From: Janthinobacterium lividum
Lineage (GTDB): Bacteria > Pseudomonadota > Gammaproteobacteria > Steroidobacterales > Steroidobacteraceae
Direction of reading: 5' to 3'
NCBI GenBank assembly: GCA_943327025.2
Contig: CALPVO020000136.1
Location: forward strand, 1 to 6,299
Length of the DNA: 6,299 bases
The notes beneath the pieces were generated by a model. That model had not been told where the DNA came from. It made no database searches and saw only the letters and a list, made by a program, of their open reading frames with translations. Each line of letters starts with the position of its first letter. Within the stretch, counting starts at the first letter, position 1. This document shows positions 1-6,299 of this stretch, in pieces. The position numbers and the translations under genes were made by a program.

Positions 1-791
1 AAGGCGAGCGCGACCGCCGCGTTACCGACCTGGTGCGGGCCTGCCAACGCCGGCAAGGGCAAAGCCGCCCAAGTGATAGAGCCCATGCAGAAATTCCAAC
101 CGCCAGCGGCGGTTACCGCGGTGAACTCTATGCCCGCCCGCAGCAAACCCGCGTTGCAAGCCCGGGCACAGTCATACAATGAAACCGGCACCCCAGCACC
201 GCAGATGGCGGGGCGGCCAGCGCGAAAGATGCCCGCCTTCTCGCGAGCGATACCATCGATGTCGTTGCCGAGCACCGCCACATGGTCGAGGCCGATGGAC
301 ACGACCGCTGCTGCATCCGCGTCGAACAAGTTCACCGAATCCAGGCGGCCACCGAGCCCCACCTCGAGCACCCAAGCATCGAGCCCGGCACGGTGAAACA
401 GCCACACGGCGGCGGCCAACGAATGTTCGAAATAGGTAAGCGTGACGGCAGGGGCTTGCTCACAGGCACTCCAAACCGCATTGAAGGCCGCCAGCAAGTC
501 GTCGTCAGTGACCATGGCGCCATCGATACGGATGCGCTCATGGTAGTGCAGCAGGTGCGGCGAAGTGAACAGGCCGGTCCGCTTGCCATGGGCACGAAGG
601 ATGGCTTCCGCCATCGCCGTGACCGAACCCTTACCGTTGGTACCACCGACGGTAAACACCGGGCAAGGCGCCGTAGCCAGACCCAAACGCTGCAACACGC
701 AGCGCAAACGCTCGAGAGTGAAATCCATCGCGAGTGGATGGACCTTTTGGTGGAGGGCCAACCAGCCTTCCACCGTCTCCGGACGCGACAT
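1..791 (-). CDS. folC: Bifunctional dihydrofolate synthase / folylpolyglutamate synthase, N-terminal part (cut by window edge)
   Basis: This enzyme joins L-glutamate to dihydropteroate to make dihydrofolate, then adds further glutamates to tetrahydrofolates, using ATP in the cytoplasm. I translated 263 codons from the ATG at 789-791; the frame stays open to base 1 and the C-terminal part (family usual length about 420-440 residues) lies outside. Visible Mur-ligase-type motifs: P-loop TVGGTNGKGS at residues 47-56, TSPHL at 76-80 and HERIRI at 84-89, TYFE at 119-122, EVGLGGRLD at 143-151, SIGLDH at 165-170, and REKAGIF at 183-189, whose Lys185 corresponds to the lysine carbamylated in characterised FolC and Mur ligases. 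The first 45 residues (GWLALHQKVHP, MDFTLER) also match FolC. The start lies two bases after the accD stop and has no good Shine-Dalgarno, so translation probably depends on ribosomes finishing accD. Nothing looks broken in the visible part. Confidence 0.96.
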   Translation of the reverse strand, partial: MSRPETVEGWLALHQKVHPLAMDFTLERLRCVLQRLGLATAPCPVFTVGGTNGKGSVTAMAEAILRAHGKRTGLFTSPHLLHYHERIRIDGAMVTDDDLLAAFNAVWSACEQAPAVTLTYFEHSLAAAVWLFHRAGLDAWVLEVGLGGRLDSVNLFDADAAAVVSIGLDHVAVLGNDIDGIAREKAGIFRAGRPAICGAGVPVSLYDCARACNAGLLRAGIEFTAVTAAGGWNFCMGSITWAALPLPALAGPHQVGNAAVALA

Positions 792-793
792 CT

Positions 794-1675
794 TCAGGCC
801 GCGGTTTCGGTGGGCAGCGCTGGCTGACGCATCAGCATGCGTAGCAGCAAGCCAATGCGCTCCCGCTGATCGCGGCGGTCGACAATCATGTCGATGGCGC
901 CTTTTTCGAGCAGGAACTCGCTGCGCTGGAAGCCCTCCGGCAACGTTTCGCGAACGGTCTGCTCGATGACGCGCGGGCCGGCAAAGCCGATAAGCGCACG
1001 AGGCTCACCGATGTTCACATCGCCCAGCATGGCAAGGCTTGCCGACACACCACCCGTGGTCGGGTTGGTGAGCACGGAGATGAACGGCAGGTTCGCCCGC
1101 GCCATGCGGCCGAGCGCCGCACTGGTTTTGGCCATTTGCATCAGCGACAGCAGGCCTTCATGCATGCGCGCGCCGCCACTGGCAGAGAAGCAGACAAAAG
1201 GCATATCGAATTCGACGCAATGGTTCACCGCGCGCACGAAACGCTCGCCCACCACGGAACCCATCGAACCCCCCATGAAGCGGAATTCGAACGCTGCCGC
1301 GACCACTTCAAGGCCCTGCAAGGTACCGGCCATGACAATGAGTGCGTCCGTCTCGCCCACGCTCTTCTGCGTCGCGAGCAAGCGGTCTTTGTATTTCTTC
1401 TGATCGCGGAACTTCAGTGGATCCTCAGGGGTAACGCTGGCGGCCAATTCGCTGGCACTGCCAACATCGAGAAAGCGCTTCAGGCGGTCCCGCGCGTTGA
1501 TGCGCATGTGGTGACTGCACTTCGGGCAAACGCTGAGGTTGCGCTCCAGTTCCGGGCGATAAAGCACCGCGTCGCAAGCCTCGCACTTGATCCACAAGCC
1601 TTCCGGCACGGAACGGGTGCGGCCTTCGCGCTCCGTCTTGATGCGGGAAGGCATGATTTTTTCGAACCAGGACAT
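794..1675 (-). CDS. accD: Acetyl-CoA carboxylase carboxyltransferase subunit beta
   Basis: AccD forms with AccA the carboxyltransferase that moves the carboxyl group from biotinyl-AccB to acetyl-CoA, giving malonyl-CoA, the first committed step of fatty acid synthesis. The product has 293 residues, the usual size. An N-terminal zinc ribbon is intact: C31-x2-C34 and C50-x2-C53. The crotonase-like carboxyltransferase fold follows, with [16 protein letters not shown] at 131-146, [11 protein letters not shown] at 164-174, [10 protein letters not shown] at 204-213 and [11 protein letters not shown] at 230-240; the paired glycines of these loops form the oxyanion holes in the family. The ATG start has a strong Shine-Dalgarno (GGAGG) ten bases upstream, inside the last truA codons, and the N-terminal MSWFEK is typical of AccD. 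truA ends six bases upstream and folC starts two bases downstream. accA is not in the window; in most bacteria it lies elsewhere. Confidence 0.98.
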   Translation of the reverse strand: MSWFEKIMPSRIKTEREGRTRSVPEGLWIKCEACDAVLYRPELERNLSVCPKCSHHMRINARDRLKRFLDVGSASELAASVTPEDPLKFRDQKKYKDRLLATQKSVGETDALIVMAGTLQGLEVVAAAFEFRFMGGSMGSVVGERFVRAVNHCVEFDMPFVCFSASGGARMHEGLLSLMQMAKTSAALGRMARANLPFISVLTNPTTGGVSASLAMLGDVNIGEPRALIGFAGPRVIEQTVRETLPEGFQRSEFLLEKGAIDMIVDRRDQRERIGLLLRMLMRQPALPTETAA

Positions 1676-1681
1676 GGCGCC

Positions 1682-2542
1682 CTACCCTCCGGGGGGAACT
1701 GCAGAAGACATGATAACGGATGGCGCCGCCGGACCGGCAGCGCCGTCATCATCGAGTGCCGGAACGGCGCTTTCGGTCCATTCGCGCGTAGGTGGTACAT
1801 CCAGCGCCGCCGGGTAACGCACGCCTGCAAAAAACAGCCCGTGCGGCGGCGCGGTGATCCCCGCTACGCGACGGTCGCGCGCGGCCAACACTTCTGCCAC
1901 CCAACTGCCTGGCCGTTCGCCACGGCCGACGGGCAACAGCGTACCCACGATGTTGCGCACCATGTGGTGCAGGAACGCATTGGCCTGAACTTCCAGCACC
2001 ACCAACGCGCCTTCGCGGGTGACTGTCAGCGATTCCACCAAACGCACCGGACTGCTGGCTTGGCATTCGGAGGCACGGAAGCTGGTGAAGTCATGCCGTC
2101 CCACCAAGCACTGCGCCGCGGCATGCATGGCGGCGGCGTCCAGCGGATGGGCACTCCAGCTACTGCGCTTGGCCCACAGGCCAGAGCGGGTACGCCGGTC
2201 GAACAGCACATAGCGATAGCGGCGTGCGGTGGCGGAAAAACGCGCGTGAAAATCTTCAGGCACGGCGCGCGCCCAAAGCAGGGAGATATCCGTGGGGAGA
2301 TACGTGTTGGCGCCCAGCACCCAACCGCGTCCGGGGCGGACTGCCGCGGTATCGAAGTGGATGACTTGGCACAGCGCATGGACGCCGGCATCGGTGCGGC
2401 CGGCACAGACCACTTTGATGGGTTCTGCCGCTACCTGCGACAAGGCCCGTTCCACTTGCACCTGCACGCTGGGCACGCCGTCCAGCACTTGCCAGCCGGA
2501 ATAAGCGCCGCCGTCGTACTCAACTCCCGCCGCGTACCGCAA
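1682..2542 (-). CDS. truA: tRNA pseudouridine(38-40) synthase TruA, with TTG start and extra C-terminal tail
   Basis: TruA converts uridines 38-40 in the anticodon stem-loop of many tRNAs to pseudouridine. The product has 286 residues (family about 250-270). The signature CAGRTDAGVHA (46-56) holds the catalytic aspartate Asp51. Other TruA blocks are GVEYDGGAYSGWQ at 6-18, RYRYVLF at 108-114, HDFTSFRA at 150-157, FLHHMVRNIVGTLL at 190-203 and APPHGLFFAGVRYP at 231-244. The start codon is TTG (2540-2542): two codons upstream in the same frame is the fimV stop, and GVEYDG, which belongs to the fold, begins at residue 6, so no ATG or GTG could serve. No clear Shine-Dalgarno precedes it; coupling to fimV is likely. 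The conserved fold ends near residue 250. The remaining roughly 36 residues are low-complexity (DDDGAAGPAAPS...PPGG) and contain a strong RNA hairpin. The stop codon overlaps the end of the accD ribosome binding region. Confidence 0.96.
   Translation of the reverse strand: MRYAAGVEYDGGAYSGWQVLDGVPSVQVQVERALSQVAAEPIKVVCAGRTDAGVHALCQVIHFDTAAVRPGRGWVLGANTYLPTDISLLWARAVPEDFHARFSATARRYRYVLFDRRTRSGLWAKRSSWSAHPLDAAAMHAAAQCLVGRHDFTSFRASECQASSPVRLVESLTVTREGALVVLEVQANAFLHHMVRNIVGTLLPVGRGERPGSWVAEVLAARDRRVAGITAPPHGLFFAGVRYPAALDVPPTREWTESAVPALDDDGAAGPAAPSVIMSSAVPPGG
1686..1690 (-). promoter_or_regulatory. Shine-Dalgarno of accD inside the end of truA
   Basis: The minus strand reads GGAGG here, ten bases before the accD ATG and within the last two sense codons of truA. 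It is the best ribosome binding site among the internal genes of the cluster. accD can therefore be translated independently of truA as well as by coupled ribosomes, which suits an essential subunit that must match AccA. Confidence 0.8.
1722..1744 (-). repeat. GC-rich inverted repeat (RNA hairpin) in the truA 3' tail
   Basis: On the transcribed strand the arms GGCGCUGCC and GGCGGCGCC pair over nine bases with one U-G wobble, around the five-base loop GGUCC. It covers TruA codons 267-274 (GAAGPAAP), past the end of the conserved TruA fold and about 47 bases before the accD start. No U-run follows, so it is not a standard intrinsic terminator. It could be an RNA-processing or stability element between truA and accD, or a by-product of an Ala/Gly/Pro-coding stretch in GC-rich DNA. 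Confidence 0.6.
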
Positions 2543-2545
2543 GAA

Positions 2546-5119
2546 CTAGCCCGGCAACGAGCCCAACAGCCGCTTCGCTTCAAGCTGCTGGCCGGGGCTG
2601 CCTTCCGCCACTACTTCGGCGAGGATATTGCGAGCACCTTCCGGGTCGCCCATGTCCATGTAAGCACGGGCCAAGTCGAGCTTCGTGCCGACCTCACTCA
2701 GGGTGACCGGCTCAATTCCTTCGATGGGCAGTTCCCCGAAAGCAATTTCTTCGGTCAGCGTGTTGTTGATGGTCGGCGAAGGGTCCAGCGGACGTTTCAG
2801 GGTATGCGTGCTGGTGATGTCGCCAGGGTGCGCAGTCACTTCCAGCGGGGAGAGCTCCGGCAGACCCAGCCCCTCATCGCCTTGATCTGCTGCGTCCAGG
2901 TCCAAGTGCAGATCGAGGTTCAGGTCGTCCATCGACATCTCGGCGGTGGCATCGAGCCCGCCATTGGCGGCCGCTGACGTTGGCGCAGCCGCGATAATGG
3001 CCATGTCCACCTTTTGACGCAAAGTGGCGTCGGGCAGGCTGAGGGCCGGTTGCTCAATCGTGGGGCTGTCGCCACGCCACTGCTTCTGCGTGGCTTCGAG
3101 TGGGCCTTCGCTGAAATCCAGAGCGCCTTCCAGATCGAAATCCAGCGCGTCCAAGTCGGCACTATCGACAGCGCTCGGCAAGGGCGTATCGAACAACTCG
3201 ACATCGACGCGGTTCTGACCGCCCTCGAGGTTCAGGTCGACGGACGTGACCGGAGTCTTCGTGGCGGCGCCGGCAAACAGCGGGTCTTGTGGCGCTATTT
3301 GGCGCCCCATGATGGCAATGCTGTCCCACTCGCCCGGGCCACCCTGAGCCCGCGTCTGCCCCAGATTGCGGGCCAGCTCGAGGAAGAGTTCGGACTTACC
3401 CCAGACGAAGTAGACCTCGAGCAGTTTCACCTTGAGGTCACGACGCCCAGGCTCGTTGCGCAGCGCTAGGCGCAGCGTATCGGCAGCCTGGTCGTAGAGA
3501 CCATAGGCCACATGCCAGTTCGCTTCGGTAATGGCATCCGCCTTGTCGAGGTCGATGGCAGATTCACCACTGAGGGTATCTTCGGCATTGCGCGTGGGCG
3601 GACGTGGACGTACCACCGGCGGCGCATGCTGCGTGACGGGGTTTTCCAGGACCTCCATGTGCGCCGCGGGAGGCCGCACTGGGGCCGGCAGCGTACCCGT
3701 CTGCTGGAAAAAGTCGTCGCGTACGGTGGTGGCCTCGGCGACATCGAAGTCCGCGCCGTCGGCATCACGGCGGCGACGCACATAGCCGTAGCCCAAACCG
3801 CCGGCCAGCAGCAGGAAGGCGCCGCCCAACAGCAGAGTGGACAACCCACCGACCGCATCGAGGAACGAGGACTCTTGTTCGGCTGGCGCAGGCGCCGGGC
3901 TGGCAGCCACGGCGGGCCCAGGCGCTGCCGGAGTTGCGGCGGGCTGGGTCGCTTCGTCGACCGCAGCGTCAGTGCCTTCGCTGGGCGCAATGGCGGCGTC
4001 CACTGGCGGCGCTACGGTTGGCACTGCCGGCGTGGCGCCCGCCTGCCCCTGCTGTTGCATGCGGGCGAGTTGGTCGCTCTGCATCTGCAGCAAGCGGCGG
4101 GCTTCCTGCAGTTCGGTTTCCAGTTGCTGCAAGCGCCCAACCACCGCCGGGTCGGAACCCGTGGCGGCCGGAGCGGTGGCCCGGGAAGAGGCGGCACCCG
4201 GCGGTACCAAACGCAAACGCGCCGGAGCGGCGGCGACCGGCTGGGCAGGCGCCGCGGGAGCGGCTGCTGCCGTTTCCTCTGCGGACGTACCGGCAGCCGC
4301 GGCCGCACGCGCGGCCGCTTCAGCACGAGCGACGTTGAACTGGGCCACGACTTCGCGCCTGGCGTCAGCCGGGGAAATGGCGGCTATTTCGTCGGCGCTC
4401 GGCAAACGCACGGTGGCGCCCGCTCGCAAGCGATTGATATTGCCAGCGAATGCACCGGGGTTTTGCTGGAACAGAGCGACGACGGTCTGGTCAATCTGAC
4501 TGCGTTCGCGAGCACCGAGCAAGCGTGCGATGCGCAGCGCCGAGTCGTTGGTGCGTACCCGGTAAGAACTGCCGAGAGAGAGTTCCGACGACGAACCCGT
4601 CGCTGAACCCGTGCTCGCGGGGGCAGACGCCACGGCGGCCGGGGCCGCAGCACGCACCGTCGGTTCGGTACTCGCCACCGGCAACGCGACTGGAGCAGCA
4701 ACGGCCTTCGCTACCGTATCGCGATAAACCGGGGGATCGAGCAGAAGCGTGTATTCCCGCAGCAAGCGGCCGCGGTTCCAACCTGCATCCACCACCAGCG
4801 TGACGAAAGGTTCGCTGATGCCTTCGCTGGAGCGTAGCCAGAGCACGGGTTCGCCGTTCGCACCCTTGCCGACCTTCACCGACAGAGCGGAGGCGAAGCC
4901 GGGACGATCGAGGCCAAGGCGGGCGAATTCCTCACGCGAGGCAATGCTGGCGCGCAACGAGGCGAGTTCGTCCGGCGCTGCCGAAAGGATGGGAATTTCC
5001 GCGCTAAGCGGCTGATTGAGGGCGGACACATGGCGGACTTCGCCCAACCCGAGCGCAAAAGCGGAACCCGGGAACAGCGCGAGCGCCAGCCATAGCCGTC
5101 GCGGTATTTGCAGCATCAT
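2546..5119 (-). CDS. fimV: FimV-family type IV pilus assembly / polar inner-membrane protein
   Basis: FimV proteins sit in the inner membrane, bind peptidoglycan through a periplasmic LysM domain and support type IV pilus secretin assembly, twitching and polar organisation, in Pseudomonas also cyclic-AMP signalling. From the ATG at 5117-5119 the product has 857 residues. In order: signal peptide 1-22 with AFA cleavage; FimV N-terminal domain 23-130 (LGLGEVRHVSALNQPLSAEIP); LysM-like domain about 185-242 (SYRVRTNDSALRIA ... GNINRLRAGATVRLP); Ala/Pro-rich linkers; short coiled coil about 326-358; one membrane helix about 424-446 followed by RRRRD, placing the rest in the cytoplasm; a TPR-like helical segment 532-588; an acidic region about 628-800 (DLDALDFDLEGALDFSEG, LNLDLHLDLD); and the conserved C-terminal FimV/TPR domain 805-857. 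An earlier in-frame GTG (5225-5227) adds 36 residues that overlap usg and spoil the signal peptide, so I reject it. A second ATG follows immediately at 5114-5116. Confidence 0.95.
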   Translation of the reverse strand: MMLQIPRRLWLALALFPGSAFALGLGEVRHVSALNQPLSAEIPILSAAPDELASLRASIASREEFARLGLDRPGFASALSVKVGKGANGEPVLWLRSSEGISEPFVTLVVDAGWNRGRLLREYTLLLDPPVYRDTVAKAVAAPVALPVASTEPTVRAAAPAAVASAPASTGSATGSSSELSLGSSYRVRTNDSALRIARLLGARERSQIDQTVVALFQQNPGAFAGNINRLRAGATVRLPSADEIAAISPADARREVVAQFNVARAEAAARAAAAAGTSAEETAAAAPAAPAQPVAAAPARLRLVPPGAASSRATAPAATGSDPAVVGRLQQLETELQEARRLLQMQSDQLARMQQQGQAGATPAVPTVAPPVDAAIAPSEGTDAAVDEATQPAATPAAPGPAVAASPAPAPAEQESSFLDAVGGLSTLLLGGAFLLLAGGLGYGYVRRRRDADGADFDVAEATTVRDDFFQQTGTLPAPVRPPAAHMEVLENPVTQHAPPVVRPRPPTRNAEDTLSGESAIDLDKADAITEANWHVAYGLYDQAADTLRLALRNEPGRRDLKVKLLEVYFVWGKSELFLELARNLGQTRAQGGPGEWDSIAIMGRQIAPQDPLFAGAATKTPVTSVDLNLEGGQNRVDVELFDTPLPSAVDSADLDALDFDLEGALDFSEGPLEATQKQWRGDSPTIEQPALSLPDATLRQKVDMAIIAAAPTSAAANGGLDATAEMSMDDLNLDLHLDLDAADQGDEGLGLPELSPLEVTAHPGDITSTHTLKRPLDPSPTINNTLTEEIAFGELPIEGIEPVTLSEVGTKLDLARAYMDMGDPEGARNILAEVVAEGSPGQQLEAKRLLGSLPG

Positions 5120-5129
5120 ATGTGTAAGC

Positions 5130-6173
5130 CTACCACCGATAAGCCAGCATAGCCTCCGCAACTCGCACGCAGGGCACTGCCACGCCGGCACGAACATTGT
5201 CAGCCACCAACCAGAAATCGAGCGCACCCACCGCCTGAGTGTCGGTGCGCAAGCGGCCTAGATATAGCCCATTGTCGTTCGCCGCCTCCGTGACGGGTGT
5301 CGGATATCCGGTAACCGGGTCTTCCGGCAATACCAAACCTTCAAGCCCGGCGAGGGCGGCGGCCGCGGCCGAGGCGGAGACCGGGGCCGCGAAACGCGCA
5401 CGCACCACCCAGCTATGACCAAAGAACACCGGCACGCGAACGCAAGTGGCATGCACCGCCAGCTCCGGCAGGCCGAGCAGCGCCTGCAGCTCGCCAGCCA
5501 ATTGTTGCTCCGGGGCCGCCATGCCGTCCTCGTCGAGGGGCTCCACTTCCGGGAAAACATTGAAGGCCATGCGCCGCGGCAAGAGCCGCGCCGTACCTGC
5601 ATCCATACCGTTCAGCATGCGTGCGGTTTGCGACGCCAGTTCTTCCACCGCTCCCCGACCGGCGCCAGAAACAGCCGCCAGCACCGTGGTGTCCACCGAC
5701 TGCAGGTCCCCAAGGGTAAGCAAGCGCCCCAACACCTGCGCCAGCGGCGCCGCATACGCGCTGCCGACAGCCACCCAAGGGTGGCTGCGGCCGTCCGCCA
5801 TGAGCAACGCGGCATCGTTCACGCCGGGCACCACCAGGGGCACACCGGCCAAACCACGAGAAGCGGGGCTGGCATCGATGACCGCACAGCCCGCTTCCCG
5901 GGCTTGTGGCAACCATTCGGCTGACACTTTGGCACTCGCCAGGCTAATGACCAGGTCCACGCTGCTGAAGTCGAAACCCTTGAGTTCGGCAACGCCGACC
6001 TCTTCGCCGTGGAATTCGAGCGTTCGACCCAGCGCCTTGCCGCCACCGAGCAGTGTCAATTCCGCCACGGGAAACTTGCGTTCCTCGAGAGCGCGCACCA
6101 CCGCCTCACCAGCGAGACCCGCGGCTCCCATCAGGGCAACGCGAATGGCAGTAGGAGCAGGAGAAGTCGTCAT
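5130..6173 (-). CDS. usg: USG-1-type aspartate-semialdehyde dehydrogenase homolog without the catalytic cysteine
   Basis: The 347-residue product is homologous along its length to aspartate-semialdehyde dehydrogenase (Asd): Rossmann start RVALMGAAGLAGEAVVRALEERKFPV (11-36), AGCAVIDAS near 94-102, VPLVVPGVN near 111-119, VSGAGRGAVEELASQTA near 168-184, AFNVFPEVEPL near 203-213, VRVPVFFGHS near 245-254 and ADNVRAG near 324-330. The NPNC-type active-site block of true Asd is replaced by VAVGSAYAAPLAQVL (134-148), so the nucleophilic cysteine is missing, and the glutamine of the QSVSG-type block is alanine. The Arg and His of RVPVFFGHS remain. This is the pattern of the USG-1 proteins found next to fimV/truA in Pseudomonas and next to truA in E. 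coli, whose function is unknown. The ATG (6171-6173) has Shine-Dalgarno GAAGGA at 6180-6185; an upstream TTG (6195-6197) would add eight unneeded residues. fimV begins ten bases after the stop. Confidence 0.88.
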   Translation of the reverse strand: MTTSPAPTAIRVALMGAAGLAGEAVVRALEERKFPVAELTLLGGGKALGRTLEFHGEEVGVAELKGFDFSSVDLVISLASAKVSAEWLPQAREAGCAVIDASPASRGLAGVPLVVPGVNDAALLMADGRSHPWVAVGSAYAAPLAQVLGRLLTLGDLQSVDTTVLAAVSGAGRGAVEELASQTARMLNGMDAGTARLLPRRMAFNVFPEVEPLDEDGMAAPEQQLAGELQALLGLPELAVHATCVRVPVFFGHSWVVRARFAAPVSASAAAAALAGLEGLVLPEDPVTGYPTPVTEAANDNGLYLGRLRTDTQAVGALDFWLVADNVRAGVAVPCVRVAEAMLAYRW

Positions 6174-6299
6174 GGAAATTCCTTCAGCGGGTAGCAAGAC
6201 ACAGTGGCGCTTGCCGGGTACAGATTCAAGGGGCCGAACGCAACCGTTGGTGGTTCAAAGGCTATGTTCAGAGAGGCGGTTCATGGCAGCCCTTTAATG
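6174..6299 (-). other. Upstream region of usg, no gene recognised
   Basis: These 126 bases lie upstream of the first complete gene. I see no convincing -35/-10 pair. An imperfect dyad with CAAC C GTTG at its centre (6241-6249) and outer GAAC/GTTC (6236-6239 and 6253-6256) could be an operator but is weak. A nine-codon reading frame MNRLSEHSL (6255-6284, minus) follows AAAGGG with five bases between; it may be chance. CAT-TAA at 6294-6299 could be the last codon and stop of an upstream gene; in relatives that gene is often leuB or a true asd. Whether the cluster has its own promoter here cannot be decided from the window. Confidence 0.4.
6180..6185 (-). promoter_or_regulatory. Shine-Dalgarno that fixes the usg start
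   Basis: The minus strand reads GAAGGA six bases before the ATG at 6171-6173. It supports that ATG over the TTG eight codons upstream. Confidence 0.75.

Noticed and set aside
1710..1715. TATCAT as a -10 element for accD
   Set aside because: The sequence 17 bases upstream is GC-rich with no resemblance to TTGACA.
1136..2977. A 613-codon open frame on the plus strand, antisense to accD, truA and the 3' end of fimV
   Set aside because: It runs opposite three convincing genes, shows no recognisable domain, is rich in His, Arg, Gln and Ala, and is what GC-rich codon use on the minus strand produces.
4299..4318. Two GCGGCCGC octamers four bases apart
   Set aside because: They fall in a poly-alanine coding stretch of FimV and follow from repeated GCG/GCC codons; there is no sign of a separate function.
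3512..4606. A 364-codon open frame on the plus strand opposite the middle of fimV
   Set aside because: It is Arg/Gly-rich with no motif and mirrors the Ala/Pro-rich linkers of FimV.
5120..5227. Upstream GTG start for fimV adding 36 residues
   Set aside because: It would overlap usg by about 100 bases and put a Cys/Trp-rich stretch before a good signal peptide; the ATG at 5117-5119 sits ten bases after the usg stop.
6174..6197. TTG start for usg eight codons upstream
   Set aside because: The ATG at 6171-6173 has a well-placed GAAGGA, and the extra residues do not belong to the Asd fold.

Overview
The window is a GC-rich stretch of a gammaproteobacterial chromosome. It carries five genes on the minus strand, transcribed from high to low coordinates: usg (asd-like), fimV, truA, accD and folC, the last cut by the left edge. 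The order asd/usg - fimV - truA - accD - folC is the housekeeping cluster known from Pseudomonas, Legionella and Xanthomonas relatives (E. coli has usg-truA-dedA-accD-folC). A FimV with signal peptide, LysM-like domain, one membrane segment and a conserved C-terminal domain points to a gammaproteobacterium with type IV pili. GC content and gene order lean towards the Pseudomonadales/Xanthomonadales, but no RNA gene is present to settle this.

Layout from right to left: 6174-6299 is a short non-coding upstream region with no convincing promoter. usg (5130-6173) encodes a homolog of aspartate-semialdehyde dehydrogenase that lacks the catalytic cysteine. fimV (2546-5119) encodes an 857-residue inner-membrane polarity/type IV pilus protein. 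truA (1682-2542) encodes tRNA pseudouridine synthase I, starts at TTG and has an extra C-terminal tail. accD (794-1675) encodes the carboxyltransferase beta subunit of acetyl-CoA carboxylase. folC (1-791, partial) encodes dihydrofolate synthase/folylpolyglutamate synthase.

The spacings are 10, 3, 6 and 2 bases, so the five genes almost certainly form one transcription unit with extensive translational coupling. The functions are mixed: pilus/cell pole organisation, tRNA modification, fatty acid synthesis and folate synthesis. The cluster is conserved by history and probably by co-expression rather than by a shared pathway.

I see no mobile element, CRISPR array, RNA gene or new system. The points that merit a second look are modest: no trp gene at the truA/accD junction where many relatives keep trpF or trpFBA; an unusual TruA tail carrying a strong RNA hairpin at that junction; a TTG truA start in the same frame as the fimV stop; and the apparently inactive Asd paralog.
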